DNA from: Candidatus Kaiserbacteria bacterium RIFCSPLOWO2_01_FULL_45_25
GTDB lineage: Bacteria; Patescibacteriota; Minisyncoccia; Phycocordibacterales; UBA918
Direction: 5' to 3'
Assembly: GCA_001781415.1 (NCBI GenBank)
Contig: MFLT01000006.1
Span: 9,387 to 63,538, forward strand
DNA length: 54,152 nucleotides
Below, piece after piece: positions 31,802 through 40,536 of the stretch; position 1 is the first letter of the stretch; each line of letters opens with the position of its first letter. Below the pieces are notes generated by a model that had not been told where the DNA came from, did not search any database, and was given only the letters and a program-made list of their open reading frames with translations. Position numbers and translations under genes: made by a program.

Positions 31802-32197
31802 TTAAGATAGGCGGCTATACTCCATAAGGATATCGCCAGCGGTAACTGCCTCTTCGTCCAAGTCCCCGAAGAAGCAGAGTATTCTGGCTCGGCCAGGCCG
31901 GCAGGGAGCCAAAATCTCTTCTTCCATCTCCGGCATGTTCTGGACTGCGTATTCACACAATAGCCAAGAGCAGTAACCAGTAGTAAAGCGCTGGTGCGGA
32001 TTTGGGAGAAAGGCTTCTTTGGGGTAATTGGTTGCTTCCGACAAAGCGTCAGCGTGAGCCGACCAAGTTGATTTGGTGTCAAAAACAAAGATGACTGGCG
32101 GTTTGAACTTTTGGCTCGCAATTGAAGCCAGGCGCTGAAGTTCATCGATGCGGGCTGCCATCTCGTTGGCGATCGGGGGCACTTTTGGTCTAAACAT
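31802..32197 (-). CDS. Orphan 131-residue protein, first gene of a cassette
   Basis: Starts MFRPKVPPIANEMAARIDELQ at ATG 32197, supported by GGAGG six bases upstream. The body shows a helix, a strand KPPVIFVFDTKSTWSAHADALSEATN, a Trp/Cys-rich helix GYCSWLLCEYAVQNM and an acidic C-terminus. No family is recognised. Promoter TTTACA-N17-TACTCT lies upstream at 32236-32264. It belongs to the strong-SD class and is richer in G+C than the divergent zinc-ribbon gene. Confidence 0.65.
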   Translation of the reverse strand: MFRPKVPPIANEMAARIDELQRLASIASQKFKPPVIFVFDTKSTWSAHADALSEATNYPKEAFLPNPHQRFTTGYCSWLLCEYAVQNMPEMEEEILAPCRPGRARILCFFGDLDEEAVTAGDILMEYSRLS

Positions 32198-32235
32198 GTT
32201 TTCCTCCAGACGGTTGAAAGAGCAGGATTTAAGCA

Positions 32236-32264
32236 AGAGTAGTCGGAAAAGAGTTTATTGTAAA
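32236..32264 (-). promoter_or_regulatory. Sigma70-like promoter of the two-gene cassette
   Basis: TTTACA (32259-32264), a 17-base spacer and TACTCT (32236-32241) on the minus strand. Confidence 0.5.
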
Positions 32265-32280
32265 GCCGCCTGCTAATTAA

Positions 32281-32311
32281 GGGAAAGGGGCAGGACGATG
32301 AAACTAAAGAC
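32281..32311. repeat. REP-like degenerate repeat, copy 2
   Basis: GGGAAAGGGGCAGGACGATG then AAACTAAAGAC, similar to the word at 26107-26138. Confidence 0.4.
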
Positions 32312-32316
32312 CTTCC

Positions 32317-32352
32317 TTGAAAAACCGTAAATTTGTGATATAATCACAAATA
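32317..32352 (+). promoter_or_regulatory. Promoter overlapped by a perfect palindromic operator
   Basis: TTGAAA (32317-32322), a 16-base spacer and TATAAT (32339-32344). The -10 box is buried in ATTTGTGAT-ATA-ATCACAAAT (32331-32351, nine-base perfect arms). ATG follows one base after the palindrome, so a bound dimer would block both polymerase and the leaderless start. Confidence 0.75.
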
Positions 32353-32958
32353 ATGAATAACTTTAAACCAGGAGGACAAAGAAATCGTAAAGAATTTCTT
32401 GGTGGTCGCCCTAAGTCAGATGCAAACTATGGACCGAAGAAACGATTTGAAAGTAACGACCGGGGACCACGCCGTGATGATCGTGGTGGGGAACGAAAAA
32501 TAGAACTATTTACTACCGCTTGTACTACCTGTGGTAAGTCGTGTGAGGTACCTTTCAAACCAGATGGCACTAAGCCGGTATTGTGTCGGGACTGTTTTGC
32601 TGCCAAAAACGCTGGCGGGGACAATGCTCGTAGTGGCAATCGTTCTACTAGTAATGACTTTGCACCGCGCAAGCCAGAGCGTTCATTTGATGCTCCGCGC
32701 GTAGAGCGAGCACCTGGTGTGTCTAGGGAAGACTTCGCTGCACTGTCTCGCCATGTCACAGCTCTAGATGCTAAGATCAATGAGATTCTCGCAATAGTGA
32801 AGACTGCCCATGCAACGGTTGAAAAGCCACCGGCGGCAGCTGAAGCTGCAACTGGAGAAGAGGTAACTATTAAGAAAGACCGCAAGCCTAAGAAGGCTGC
32901 AAAAGTGGTGAAGAAGACAGTTAAGAAAGCAGCGAAGAAGGTGACCAAAAAGAAGTAG
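32353..32958 (+). CDS. CxxC zinc-ribbon protein with histone-H1-like basic tail
   Basis: 201 residues. A basic, Gly/Arg-rich N-terminus is followed by a zinc ribbon CTTCGKSCEVPFKPDGTKP and VLCRDCF (paired CxxC motifs at about residues 56-59 and 77-80), a type often seen in CPR proteins. Next comes a disordered Arg/Asp/Pro stretch, a short coiled coil (LSRHVTALDAKINEILAIVK), and a C-terminal Ala/Lys repeat like bacterial histone H1-like proteins (KKAAKVVKKTVKKAAKK). The parts suggest a nucleic-acid-binding, possibly nucleoid or RNA-associated protein. The tight palindrome over its promoter implies strict control. Confidence 0.75.
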   Translation: MNNFKPGGQRNRKEFLGGRPKSDANYGPKKRFESNDRGPRRDDRGGERKIELFTTACTTCGKSCEVPFKPDGTKPVLCRDCFAAKNAGGDNARSGNRSTSNDFAPRKPERSFDAPRVERAPGVSREDFAALSRHVTALDAKINEILAIVKTAHATVEKPPAAAEAATGEEVTIKKDRKPKKAAKVVKKTVKKAAKKVTKKK

Positions 32959-32973
32959 TTGAAACATCTAACT

Positions 32974-33003
32974 AAAAACGCTCGGCTTCGGCCGAGCGTT
33001 TTT
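32974..33003 (+). terminator. Rho-independent terminator
   Basis: AAAAACGCTCGGC / GCCGAGCGTTTTT with TTCG loop, between convergent genes. Confidence 0.9.
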
Positions 33004-33021
33004 TTGTAACTGTGGAGCAGT

Positions 33022-33297
33022 TTATCGCATCGATACCTTGAGAGACAAATCAAGAGCTTTTGCAATGCGTCCGAGTGTCTGCAGGGAAGGGTTGCCGTCT
33101 CCGCGCTCAAGGCGAGAGATCACTGGCTGGCGACTGCCAATGGCTTCAGCAAGCTCAGTTTGAGACCATCCACGCTTAATACGTTCTTTAATAATAGTTT
33201 TGACCACTTCATATTCTGGTCCAAGCATCTCGTACTCAGTTTTAGTAACTGGGTTCTTGAGTGCCTTGGCCTTAAATTGTTTGAATGTAGTACTCAT
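33022..33297 (-). CDS. XRE-type antitoxin of a RelE/HigB-like system
   Basis: 91 residues with a helix-turn-helix (IKRGWSQTELAEAIGSRQPVISRLERGDGNPSLQTLGRIAKALDLSL) in the C-terminal two thirds. The N-terminal 45 residues (KNPVTKTEYEMLGPEYEVVKTI) match HigA-like antitoxins encoded after their toxin. It should bind and neutralise the upstream RelE/HigB-like protein and repress the shared promoter. It lies 26 bp after the toxin gene in the same orientation. Confidence 0.88.
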   Translation of the reverse strand: MSTTFKQFKAKALKNPVTKTEYEMLGPEYEVVKTIIKERIKRGWSQTELAEAIGSRQPVISRLERGDGNPSLQTLGRIAKALDLSLKVSMR

Positions 33298-33323
33298 AAA
33301 GTAAATATAACTTATAAGTTATA

Positions 33324-33629
33324 TTATTGCAAATGATCTTTTGCGTCTCGCGCTCGGTTTAATTCTTTGTCGAGTGTCTTTTGAGTCTTCTTTACACAAG
33401 CATGCAGCAAAACAGCCTGCTTGTTATGGAAACAATAAAATATTCTAATTTCTCTAGTTCCTCGTATGCGTAGTTCAAGCAGTCCGCCAGACATATGCTT
33501 GCTATGAGGCATTCCTAAGTCACTGCCAAATTCTTCTAGTAATTCAATTGTGCGAATTACCTTCGCAATTTCCTTTTCATTTAGTGATTCAAGAAATGTT
33601 TCCACTGAATCTAGTAGAATGATTTGCAT
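33324..33629 (-). CDS. RelE/HigB-like toxin
   Basis: 101 residues from ATG 33629, six bases after TATAAT (33636-33641). The family pattern is MQIILLDSVETFLESLNEKEIAKVIRTIELLEEFG, then GMPHSKHMSGGLLELRIRGTREIRIFYCF, then AVLLHACVKKTQKTLDKELNRARD. Such toxins cut mRNA on the ribosome. The toxin-first order matches HigBA. The promoter lies directly against the tmRNA terminator, which places a ribosome-dependent mRNase beside the ribosome rescue genes. Confidence 0.88.
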   Translation of the reverse strand: MQIILLDSVETFLESLNEKEIAKVIRTIELLEEFGSDLGMPHSKHMSGGLLELRIRGTREIRIFYCFHNKQAVLLHACVKKTQKTLDKELNRARDAKDHLQ

Positions 33630-33642
33630 AAAGTAATTATAA

Positions 33643-33670
33643 CAAAAAACATCACTGCATAGAGTGATGT
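33643..33670 (-). terminator. tmRNA terminator
   Basis: ACATCACT (33649-33656) / AGTGATGT (33663-33670) followed on the minus strand by TTTTTT. It lies 48 bp past the tmRNA CCA end and directly before the toxin -10 box. Confidence 0.85.
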
Positions 33671-33718
33671 CTTTGTGCCTGCACCGCGAAGCTTGAGGAG
33701 CTTGCGACGAAAGCGAAG

Positions 33719-34239
33719 TGGTGGAGATGTGGAGAATCGAACTCCAGTCCGAATCAGGTACCACATTGTGAGTCTACAGTGCGTAGTCTCTCCTTTGTAA
33801 GACTTCTGTACTGAGGGAATTTCTTTGTCGTTACGATTTTTTATACAGTCATCGTAGATTTACTACGCCTTCTGTTTAAAAAAATCTAAACTCCGCGAAC
33901 TCCATCTCAGTACAGAAGTCTTTTTAAAATTAGTATCTATAGAAGCGACAAAACAATACTAATTCGAGTTGTTACAATCTTGAACCTAGAAGACAACGGC
34001 AACTAGATCCACAGCCTCGTGGCTATTCTACAACTGAAACGTATGAGGCGTTTATCTCAGTCGCATCACTCCGGATCTAGACGAATGGTTACGCTAGAGC
34101 GGGAGCGAATCCAAACGCGTTAGCGTATGGACTTGGTATTGCTTTGTTTGCAAATACGGATGGAACCTTTTAGCGAATTGGTTACCATTTTCGACACTGC
34201 ACACAATGGGTAGGCTAACCGTCGATGCCTAGCATCCCC
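33719..34239 (-). ncRNA. ssrA: Transfer-messenger RNA (tmRNA), unusually long
   Basis: Minus strand, 521 nt. The 5' end GGGGATG pairs with CATCTCC before the encoded ACCA at the 3' end. The T arm is TGGAG-TTCGATT-CTCCA, and the 5' part carries the CATCGACGGT D-loop-like block. Helix P2 is CATTGTG / CACAATG. The tag frame starts at GCA 34151, 89 nt from the 5' end as in E. coli, and runs to TAA at 34089. It encodes 20 residues beginning ANKAIPS and ending FAPALA. The region after the tag is about 150 nt longer than usual and contains a 17-bp perfect helix (33799-33815 / 33906-33922) enclosing a further CGTAG-TAAAT-CTACG hairpin. smpB lies just upstream. Confidence 0.93.
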
Positions 34240-34240
34240 A

Positions 34241-34284
34241 GAAAACACCGAAGTGTTTTCTAGATTGAGTAGTTCACTCAATCT
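34241..34284 (-). other. Two hairpins between smpB and tmRNA
   Basis: GAAAACAC-CGAA-GTGTTTTC (34241-34260) and AGATTGAGT-AGTTC-ACTCAATCT (34262-34284) directly precede the tmRNA 5' end. They may end smpB transcription or form a 5' leader that RNase P removes; no clear separate tmRNA promoter was found. Confidence 0.6.
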
Positions 34285-34374
34285 GATGGAGAAAGGGAAG
34301 TAACAAATGTACTTCTATGCTTTCTGGGAATATCGTGTGCTGTTGAAGACGAGTGAGTAGGAGATTTCTTTCAA

Positions 34375-34821
34375 CTATTGGCTCTTCATGATTCTATCAA
34401 TTTCTCGTTTGTTGTCGCGAGCTTTGAGTGTTTCGCGCTTGTCGGCCTTCTTTTTACCGCGGGCGAGGGCGATACCGAGCTTTACTTTACGTTTATTATT
34501 ATACCATCTGGTTGCCACTATTGTCAAGCCATTACGCTCACTACCTTGCTCGAGTTCTTCGATTTGTTTCTTCGAGAGAAGGAGCTTGCGGGCTCGTTCT
34601 GGGTCGTAGCCTTTTGGGGTATTGGCGACCTGGTAGGGGCTAATTGAGGCGTTAACTAGATACGCTTCTTTACCACGAATAATCACGTAGGCGCCGTTTA
34701 GGCTCGCTTTATTGGCCCGAATAGACTTCACTTCGTGGCCCGTAAGAACTACCCCCGCCTCATATTGTTCGAGGAATTCGTAGTCAAAATAGGCTTTTTT
34801 GTTTTGGACAAAATCAGACAT
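34375..34821 (-). CDS. smpB: SsrA-binding protein SmpB
   Basis: 148 residues with all SmpB blocks: NKKAYFDYEFLEQYEAGVVLTGHEVKSIR, ASLNGAYVIIRGKEAYLVNASISPY, the GYDPERARKLLLSKKQIEEL helix, RWYNNKRKVKLGIALARGKKKADKRETLKARDNKREI and a basic tail. It binds the tRNA-like part of tmRNA and brings it to stalled ribosomes. It is encoded next to its RNA partner on the same strand, an arrangement that supports joint control of trans-translation. Confidence 0.96.
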   Translation of the reverse strand: MSDFVQNKKAYFDYEFLEQYEAGVVLTGHEVKSIRANKASLNGAYVIIRGKEAYLVNASISPYQVANTPKGYDPERARKLLLSKKQIEELEQGSERNGLTIVATRWYNNKRKVKLGIALARGKKKADKRETLKARDNKREIDRIMKSQ

Positions 34822-34930
34822 ATCGCTTATGACGTTTAACTATAGATGGTATTACGCCCTCGTGCAATTGTGATGTTCCACGCGTATGGGTAAGGGAAGG
34901 CTATTGGCTCGTAAACTTTGGTAATTTCTG

Positions 34931-34946
34931 TATAATGCACCGTACT
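34931..34946 (+). promoter_or_regulatory. ftsH -10 region
   Basis: TATAAT at 34931-34936, ten bases before ATG 34947. No -35 box at normal spacing and no ribosome site are visible. Confidence 0.6.
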
Positions 34947-37031
34947 ATGTCAAATTTAGAAAACGAAACAAAACCGGATAATACAACGGAAAAAGAGACG
35001 CCGAAGGCGCCAGAACAGCCTGAGGAGAAGAAGGCTCCCGAGCCAAAAAAGACAAATGGTCACAATCCACTTCCACGCCTCCGCGAGGTGGGGCAGCGTG
35101 TGCCAATTGGACCAGGTAATTTCTGGAACAACATGCTCTCTACTGTGCTTTTGCTCGTGCTTGTCACGATGCTTTTTAGTTACCTCACTGATACCCGTGT
35201 CGAACCAGAACAGCTCTCTGTCTCTGAAGTTGTAAATCAAGTAAAGGCTGGTGAAGTCAAAGAAATTATCGTCCGTGGGTCAGTACTGGAAATCAGCTAC
35301 CAAGACGAAACTCGTAACAAGGGTGAGGCGAAGCGTGAGACAGATGCGTCTGTGTCTGAGTCGCTCACCAATTTCGGTGTGAGTGCTGAGCAGCTCGCTA
35401 CTATCAAAATTGATGTCCAACGCGAGACGGGCTTTAGTTACTGGTTTGGGCAATTTGCACCGTTCCTGTTTCCATTACTCTTCCTCCTGCTTGTCATCTG
35501 GTTCTTTACCCGTTCAGTAAAGGGCGCTGGTATGCAGGCTTTGAATTTCGGTTCAAGTAAAGCCCGAGTAATTGATCCAAATGATACCAACCAGAAGGTT
35601 ACCTTTAAGGATGTAGCTGGTGCCAAAGAAGCGAAGCAAGAACTCGAAGAAATTGTCGACTTCCTCAAGAGTCCAAAGAAGTTTATTGATATTGGGGCTG
35701 AGATTCCAAAGGGAGTGATGATGATGGGTGCGCCAGGAACTGGAAAGACGCTGCTCGCTCGCGCTGTCGCGGGAGAGGCGGGCGTACCATTCTTCTCAAT
35801 CTCTGGATCAGAATTTGTGGAGATGTTTGTGGGAGTTGGTGCGTCTCGAGTCCGGGATCTCTTCTCAATGGCCAAGAAGGCTGCGCCAGCTATCATCTTT
35901 GTTGATGAAATTGACGCGGTGGGACGAGTGCGTGGTACCGGAGTAGGTGGTGGAAACGATGAACGTGAACAAACCCTCAACCAAATCCTCGTGGAGATGG
36001 ACGGCTTTGAGCCAAACGCCAAGGTGATTGTGATGGCGGCTACTAACCGTCCAGATGTACTAGACCCAGCGCTCCTTCGACCAGGTCGCTTTGACCGTCG
36101 CGTGACTATCGACTTGCCAGATCGCAAAGACCGAGAAGAAATTCTCAAGGTACATGCTCGCAAGAAGCCACTGCAGGATGACGTAAACCTAGAGCTCATC
36201 GCGATGCGTACTCCAGGCTTCTCTGGTGCAGACCTTTACTCGCTGATGAACGAAGCAGCTATCTTGGCAGCTCGTGAACTACGTAAGAAGGTTGGACAAT
36301 TTGATATTATTCGCTCAATTGAAAAGGTGATGCTCGGTCCTGAGCGCAAGAGTCATGTGATGAGTAAGCGGGAGCGATTGGTGACTGCCTACCATGAAGT
36401 AGGGCACGCTCTCGTAGCGTCTGTACTCCCATACGCAGACCCAGTGCAGAAGATCTCAGTTATCTCACGTGGACGCGCAGCCGGATATACCCTCAAGCTC
36501 CCAGACGAAGATCGACGTATGCATTCAAAGAAGGAATTCTTGGACGATATCGCCATGACGCTCGGTGGATACGTAACTGAAGAAATGGTGTTTGGTGACC
36601 TCACCACTGGTCCAAGTAACGACCTCCAGGTAGTAGCGAACCTCGCTCGCGATATGGTGACTAAGTACGGCATGAGTGCGCTCGGCCCAGTTGCCCTTGA
36701 AGGTACTGGTGGACGGATGATTGGTGGCGGGATGAGTGAAGATCGTGGTTACTCTCCACAAATCGCCAAGGCGATTGATGACGAAGTAGCTCGAATTATT
36801 GAGGAAGGGAAAATCAAGGCCAAAGATATTTTGACCAAGTATCGCCCAGCTCTCGATGCCATCTCAAAGCGCCTCGCTGAAGTGGAGACTCTCGAGCGAG
36901 AAGAATACGAAGCATTGCTCAAGCGTGAAGGGGTAGAAATCCAAGACGCCTACAAGAAGCAGCGTGAAGAAGATGAGGCCAACGCTGACCCAAGTAAGAT
37001 TCTTGAAGATATCGCGAAGGAAAGTAAATAA
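34947..37031 (+). CDS. ftsH: ATP-dependent zinc metalloprotease FtsH
   Basis: 694 residues from ATG 34947. After an acidic, Pro-rich cytosolic start come two membrane helices ([34 protein letters not shown]) flanking a short external domain. The AAA module has Walker [14 protein letters not shown], pore [18 protein letters not shown], Walker [13 protein letters not shown] and the second region of homology [20 protein letters not shown]. The protease has [10 protein letters not shown] (HExxH) and the downstream GPSNDLQ ligand. It degrades membrane proteins and also SsrA-tagged products, so its place divergent from smpB and tmRNA links tagging with disposal. Confidence 0.97.
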   Translation: MSNLENETKPDNTTEKETPKAPEQPEEKKAPEPKKTNGHNPLPRLREVGQRVPIGPGNFWNNMLSTVLLLVLVTMLFSYLTDTRVEPEQLSVSEVVNQVKAGEVKEIIVRGSVLEISYQDETRNKGEAKRETDASVSESLTNFGVSAEQLATIKIDVQRETGFSYWFGQFAPFLFPLLFLLLVIWFFTRSVKGAGMQALNFGSSKARVIDPNDTNQKVTFKDVAGAKEAKQELEEIVDFLKSPKKFIDIGAEIPKGVMMMGAPGTGKTLLARAVAGEAGVPFFSISGSEFVEMFVGVGASRVRDLFSMAKKAAPAIIFVDEIDAVGRVRGTGVGGGNDEREQTLNQILVEMDGFEPNAKVIVMAATNRPDVLDPALLRPGRFDRRVTIDLPDRKDREEILKVHARKKPLQDDVNLELIAMRTPGFSGADLYSLMNEAAILAARELRKKVGQFDIIRSIEKVMLGPERKSHVMSKRERLVTAYHEVGHALVASVLPYADPVQKISVISRGRAAGYTLKLPDEDRRMHSKKEFLDDIAMTLGGYVTEEMVFGDLTTGPSNDLQVVANLARDMVTKYGMSALGPVALEGTGGRMIGGGMSEDRGYSPQIAKAIDDEVARIIEEGKIKAKDILTKYRPALDAISKRLAEVETLEREEYEALLKREGVEIQDAYKKQREEDEANADPSKILEDIAKESK

Positions 37032-37034
37032 TAA

Positions 37035-37075
37035 AACACAAAAGCCCCGCGCCATTGGCGCGGGGCTTTTGTGTT
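37035..37075. terminator. Bidirectional terminator
   Basis: Perfect stem of about 19 bases (AACACAAAAGCCCCGCGCC) with ATT loop between convergent ftsH and the ABC operon. Confidence 0.9.
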
Positions 37076-37076
37076 T

Positions 37077-37775
37077 CTAGCTGTGTACAGGACGGAGGTT
37101 TTCTTCTTGTACTATTACGCCGTCTTCCATGTAGAGGATGCGGTTGGCACCAAGGGCGTACTCACGTTCGTGGGTGACCATTACTATGGTCTGTCCGGTG
37201 GTGTGATTGAGGTCACTTAAAAGATCAATCACTTGCTTACTTGAGATGGAGTCTAGATTGGCGGTTGGTTCATCCGCAAAGATAATCTTTGGTGCACTGG
37301 CAATCGCGCGGGCTATCGCGACGCGCTGCTGTTCACCACCAGATAGTTCAGCCGGGAGGTTCTGGTATTTGCCTTCAAGACCGACGCTATCGATAGCAGC
37401 GTCGGCTTTCTCTGTCGCTGTCTGCCAATAGTCGCCACGCATTAGAAGGGGCATCATGACGTTTTCGCGCGCTGAGAGGTCGGGTACGAGTGCGTAGTCT
37501 TGGAATACATAGCCAAGGGTATTAAGACGAAACGTAGTGCGTTCTCTTTCAGATAGTGACATAACGTCCGTGCCATCTACTATGAGATGTCCACTTGATG
37601 GGGTATCAAGGACCGAGAGTTGGTACATAAAGGTAGATTTACCAGCGCCAGACTTACCCATGATGGCAACAAACTCACCAGGCTCCACGGTAATGTCGAC
37701 ACCACGAAGGACATGGGTAAGAAGCGGCTCTTTGCCGAAGGTGCGATGAATGTTTTGAGCAATGATGATGGGCAT
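37077..37775 (-). CDS. ABC transporter ATPase (MacB/LolD type)
   Basis: 232 residues with Walker [16 protein letters not shown], the Q loop, signature [15 protein letters not shown], Walker [15 protein letters not shown] and the switch His in MVTHERE. Spacing and sequence place it with LolD/MacB ATPases, which drive extracytoplasmic lipoprotein, peptide or drug extrusion with FtsX-like permeases. It is the last gene of the adaptor-permease-ATPase operon, one base after the permease. Confidence 0.93.
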   Translation of the reverse strand: MPIIIAQNIHRTFGKEPLLTHVLRGVDITVEPGEFVAIMGKSGAGKSTFMYQLSVLDTPSSGHLIVDGTDVMSLSERERTTFRLNTLGYVFQDYALVPDLSARENVMMPLLMRGDYWQTATEKADAAIDSVGLEGKYQNLPAELSGGEQQRVAIARAIASAPKIIFADEPTANLDSISSKQVIDLLSDLNHTTGQTIVMVTHEREYALGANRILYMEDGVIVQEENLRPVHS

Positions 37776-37776
37776 A

Positions 37777-39024
37777 CTACTTTCTTCCTAGGATAGCATT
37801 AAGCGTGTTCTGCTTCGCAATCATCCAGGCTGGGACAAAGCCAGCGATGAGCGTGATTACAAAGAGAATCACAAACTTATAAAACGTTCCTTCGGGATCG
37901 GCTGAGAGGATGCCGTCACTAAACGGAAACTGGATAGGGTTCTGATCAAAGTATGGGACAAGGAAACCGTAGGTAAGTAGAGCACCGAGGAAGGAACCAG
38001 TAAGGGCATAAAACGCGGCTTGGGCCACGTAGGCAATCTCAATCACTTGGCGCTCAATCCCAATCCCTTTAAGGATACCAATGTGACGACGTCGTGAGAG
38101 GGCGTTGATAAAAATAATAATAAAGATAGTGATAGACGCCACCACAATACCAATAGAACCAATGAAGGTACCAAGGACGTTGAAGGTGTTTTTGATATCA
38201 ATGAGGAACTTCGGGAGGTTTTCTTCGAAGGTTAGGATCTTGGCAAATTGAGTTAGACCACTGGCTTCCATTGAAGCCGCAATCTTGGCGTTGTCCTCTG
38301 GGTTTACAGTCCTAATGACTATTTGGTCGGCGTTGCGGTCTAGACGATTGAAGAGACGGCGGAATTCTCGCTCTGGAATGAAGGTAGAGAGATTCACTTC
38401 GTCCACCTTAGATTGTACTAAGCCTTTGACCACAAACTCTTTGGAGACGTCACCGAGAGTGAGGCGTACAGTATCACCTGGCTTCACTCCAGCCACACTT
38501 TCAAATACGTCACCAAATTGCTGTGCGTATTCTTCAATATAATAAATTCCAATGAGGATGAAACCCTCTTCGTCTGGATTGAGGTATTCACCTTCAATCA
38601 CCAGGTCACTGAGGCCCGTCATGGTGTCTTCTTGGTGTGGGTCGATACCGGAGACACGAACCGCAGCAATGTCTCGTTCGTTTTGTAGGTTGCGACGTTC
38701 TTTGTAGTTGGCTTCGAGGGTGGCACTGCCACTGAAGCGAACAGAGTAGGTATCAATTTCTGGGTAAGCCTCAATCTCACGAATGAAGGACTCGGTCTCG
38801 AGGATATGGTCTTCGCCATCTAGTTCGGTGATGACAATGTCCCCAAGGGCGCTCTCACGAACGGCTTTCTCCGCCCCCTCAATAAGACCAACCAGAATCC
38901 CGGATACGGCGATGAGGTTGAGGAACGTGAGCATCATCACAAAGATGATGAGGGAAGTAGTCCAGATACTAGCGCGCTGTATCTGGCGTAGTCCGAGCAA
39001 AAGTCCGATACGAAGACTGCGCAT
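37777..39024 (-). CDS. FtsX/MacB-like ABC permease
   Basis: 415 residues. One N-terminal helix (IWTTSLIIFVMMLTFLNLIAVSGILV) is followed by a large extracytoplasmic domain (about residues 45-270) and three C-terminal helices (FIGSIGIVVASITIFIIIFINAL; AAFYALTGSFLGALLTYGF; FVILFVITLIAGFVPAWMI). This is the MacB four-helix layout, with the RRRHIGILKGIGIE coupling loop touching the ATPase. The substrate is not predictable; with the adaptor it resembles MacAB-type export without an outer-membrane channel. Confidence 0.9.
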   Translation of the reverse strand: MRSLRIGLLLGLRQIQRASIWTTSLIIFVMMLTFLNLIAVSGILVGLIEGAEKAVRESALGDIVITELDGEDHILETESFIREIEAYPEIDTYSVRFSGSATLEANYKERRNLQNERDIAAVRVSGIDPHQEDTMTGLSDLVIEGEYLNPDEEGFILIGIYYIEEYAQQFGDVFESVAGVKPGDTVRLTLGDVSKEFVVKGLVQSKVDEVNLSTFIPEREFRRLFNRLDRNADQIVIRTVNPEDNAKIAASMEASGLTQFAKILTFEENLPKFLIDIKNTFNVLGTFIGSIGIVVASITIFIIIFINALSRRRHIGILKGIGIERQVIEIAYVAQAAFYALTGSFLGALLTYGFLVPYFDQNPIQFPFSDGILSADPEGTFYKFVILFVITLIAGFVPAWMIAKQNTLNAILGRK

Positions 39025-39027
39025 AGC

Positions 39028-40536
39028 TTACGGAGCGATTACAGTAGTGCCAGCATCTACACCTTTAATTTCGTAGTAGCTGTCGTTACCAGTAAATAAC
39101 ACTTCAATAGTGGTAGTAGCGACACGGTGGCCAGCTGGGACTAGGACGGACTTGGTGCCATCAGCTGCGGTGGTCACAAAGCGCTTTGGGATACGTACCA
39201 CGTCTTGCCGCTCTTCAATGATGATATCAATGTCAGCGTTGAGTCCGGCGCGTAGCCAGCTCGGGAGTGTATCTAGTTCAATCGTGATTTCAAAATAAGC
39301 TACACCGTCAATTTGCTTGGCGATAGGGGAGATGTAGGTGACTTCACCTGTCAGTGTCTCACTGCTGCGGGCATCAAAGACTGCGTTCATTTTTTGTCCA
39401 AGGGCTAGCTTAGTGATATCGATTTCAGGAATGCGCGCCTTAAGTGTAAAAGCGTCGCTAGCAAGTACTGTGACAACTGGGGTGGTTGGAGCAGTCTCGC
39501 CAGTAGCAATATCTACTTCAGTCACCACGCCATCAAATGGCGCGACAATTGAACGGTCAGCCAAGCGGGCGTCGATAGCGGCAATACGGGCTCGGGCTTG
39601 AGACACAGCAGCCTCAGCCTGTGTGCGGGCTTCACCACGGGCTGGTGCAGTAGTTAGGGTATTTTGGTCCTTGGCTACGGCGAGATTATTCTCCGCCGCC
39701 TCTATGGCGTTGTCTGCTTGTGTCTTGGTTAGGTTATAAGTATTTAAAAGGGTAGTGTATGAGCTACTTCGAGTATTGGGAATGGATATTACCCAAGTTG
39801 AATTGCTGTAGGTGTCCCCGGCAGTGAACTCTAAGTAAAGACCACAGGTACCAAGGGCAGCTGGTTGGTCGGTACTCACGATACCAGTGCCACTCTCAAG
39901 GCCGGTATAGGTAAATGAGTAGCCGGATTCTGTGCTTGAACGGTAGACTTCAACTTCATATGTGCCTTCTTCAGGGCAGATGTAGGTGCCAGAGACAGTT
40001 GGGGCAGTGCTATTTTCTTCTGGGTCGGTAGCTACGGCGGTTAGACTGGTAGACAAGAGAGCGGCGCGTGCATTGTTGACCTTACGAGTCTCTTCGATGT
40101 TGACGCGAGCGAGGTTGGCTTCGGCTGATTGAAGGGTTGTGTTGGCTAGGGTGACAGCTTCGTCTCGTGGACCAGCTACTACTTCACTGTAGGCAGCTTC
40201 AGCTGCTACGAGCGCCGCTTCAGCTTCGTTGCGCTCAGCAACGAGTGTGCTGGCAGCCAAGGTGGCCAGAACTTCACCTTGTGTTACCACCGCACCTTCT
40301 TCAACGAGAACGGCAGTTACGATACCGGTAGCCGGGAAAGACATCTCGGCTAATTGTTTGGCTTCAACAAACCCAGACACTGATACGAGCTCACTCACGG
40401 TGCCGCGGTCGACAGTAGCGGTAATCCAGACGGGAGCAGCAGGGAAGAGAATTTTATAGAGGAGATAAAAAGCCGCCCCGATACAAAGTAGAGCGAGGAG
40501 GATGATATACCAAGAACTAGAACGCAAAAATCGCAT
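39028..40536 (-). CDS. Periplasmic-adaptor-like protein (HlyD/MacA family) with an inserted domain
   Basis: 502 residues, longer than typical MacA (about 370). It has an N-terminal anchor helix, a lipoyl half (VSGFVEAKQLAEMSFPATGIVTAVLVEEGAVVTQGEVLATL), a coiled-coil hairpin, and the second lipoyl half (APFDGVVTEVDIATGETAPTTPVVTVLA) with the beta-barrel and membrane-proximal domains. The coiled coil is interrupted at about residues 170-255 by a beta-rich insert with two cysteines (VSGTYICPEEGTYEVEVYRS; LGTCGLYLEFTAGDTYS). The insert sits where the hairpin tip would meet TolC in Gram-negatives, so it may contact another surface partner. TATACT is seven bases before ATG. Confidence 0.88.
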   Translation of the reverse strand: MRFLRSSSWYIILLALLCIGAAFYLLYKILFPAAPVWITATVDRGTVSELVSVSGFVEAKQLAEMSFPATGIVTAVLVEEGAVVTQGEVLATLAASTLVAERNEAEAALVAAEAAYSEVVAGPRDEAVTLANTTLQSAEANLARVNIEETRKVNNARAALLSTSLTAVATDPEENSTAPTVSGTYICPEEGTYEVEVYRSSTESGYSFTYTGLESGTGIVSTDQPAALGTCGLYLEFTAGDTYSNSTWVISIPNTRSSSYTTLLNTYNLTKTQADNAIEAAENNLAVAKDQNTLTTAPARGEARTQAEAAVSQARARIAAIDARLADRSIVAPFDGVVTEVDIATGETAPTTPVVTVLASDAFTLKARIPEIDITKLALGQKMNAVFDARSSETLTGEVTYISPIAKQIDGVAYFEITIELDTLPSWLRAGLNADIDIIIEERQDVVRIPKRFVTTAADGTKSVLVPAGHRVATTTIEVLFTGNDSYYEIKGVDAGTTVIAP

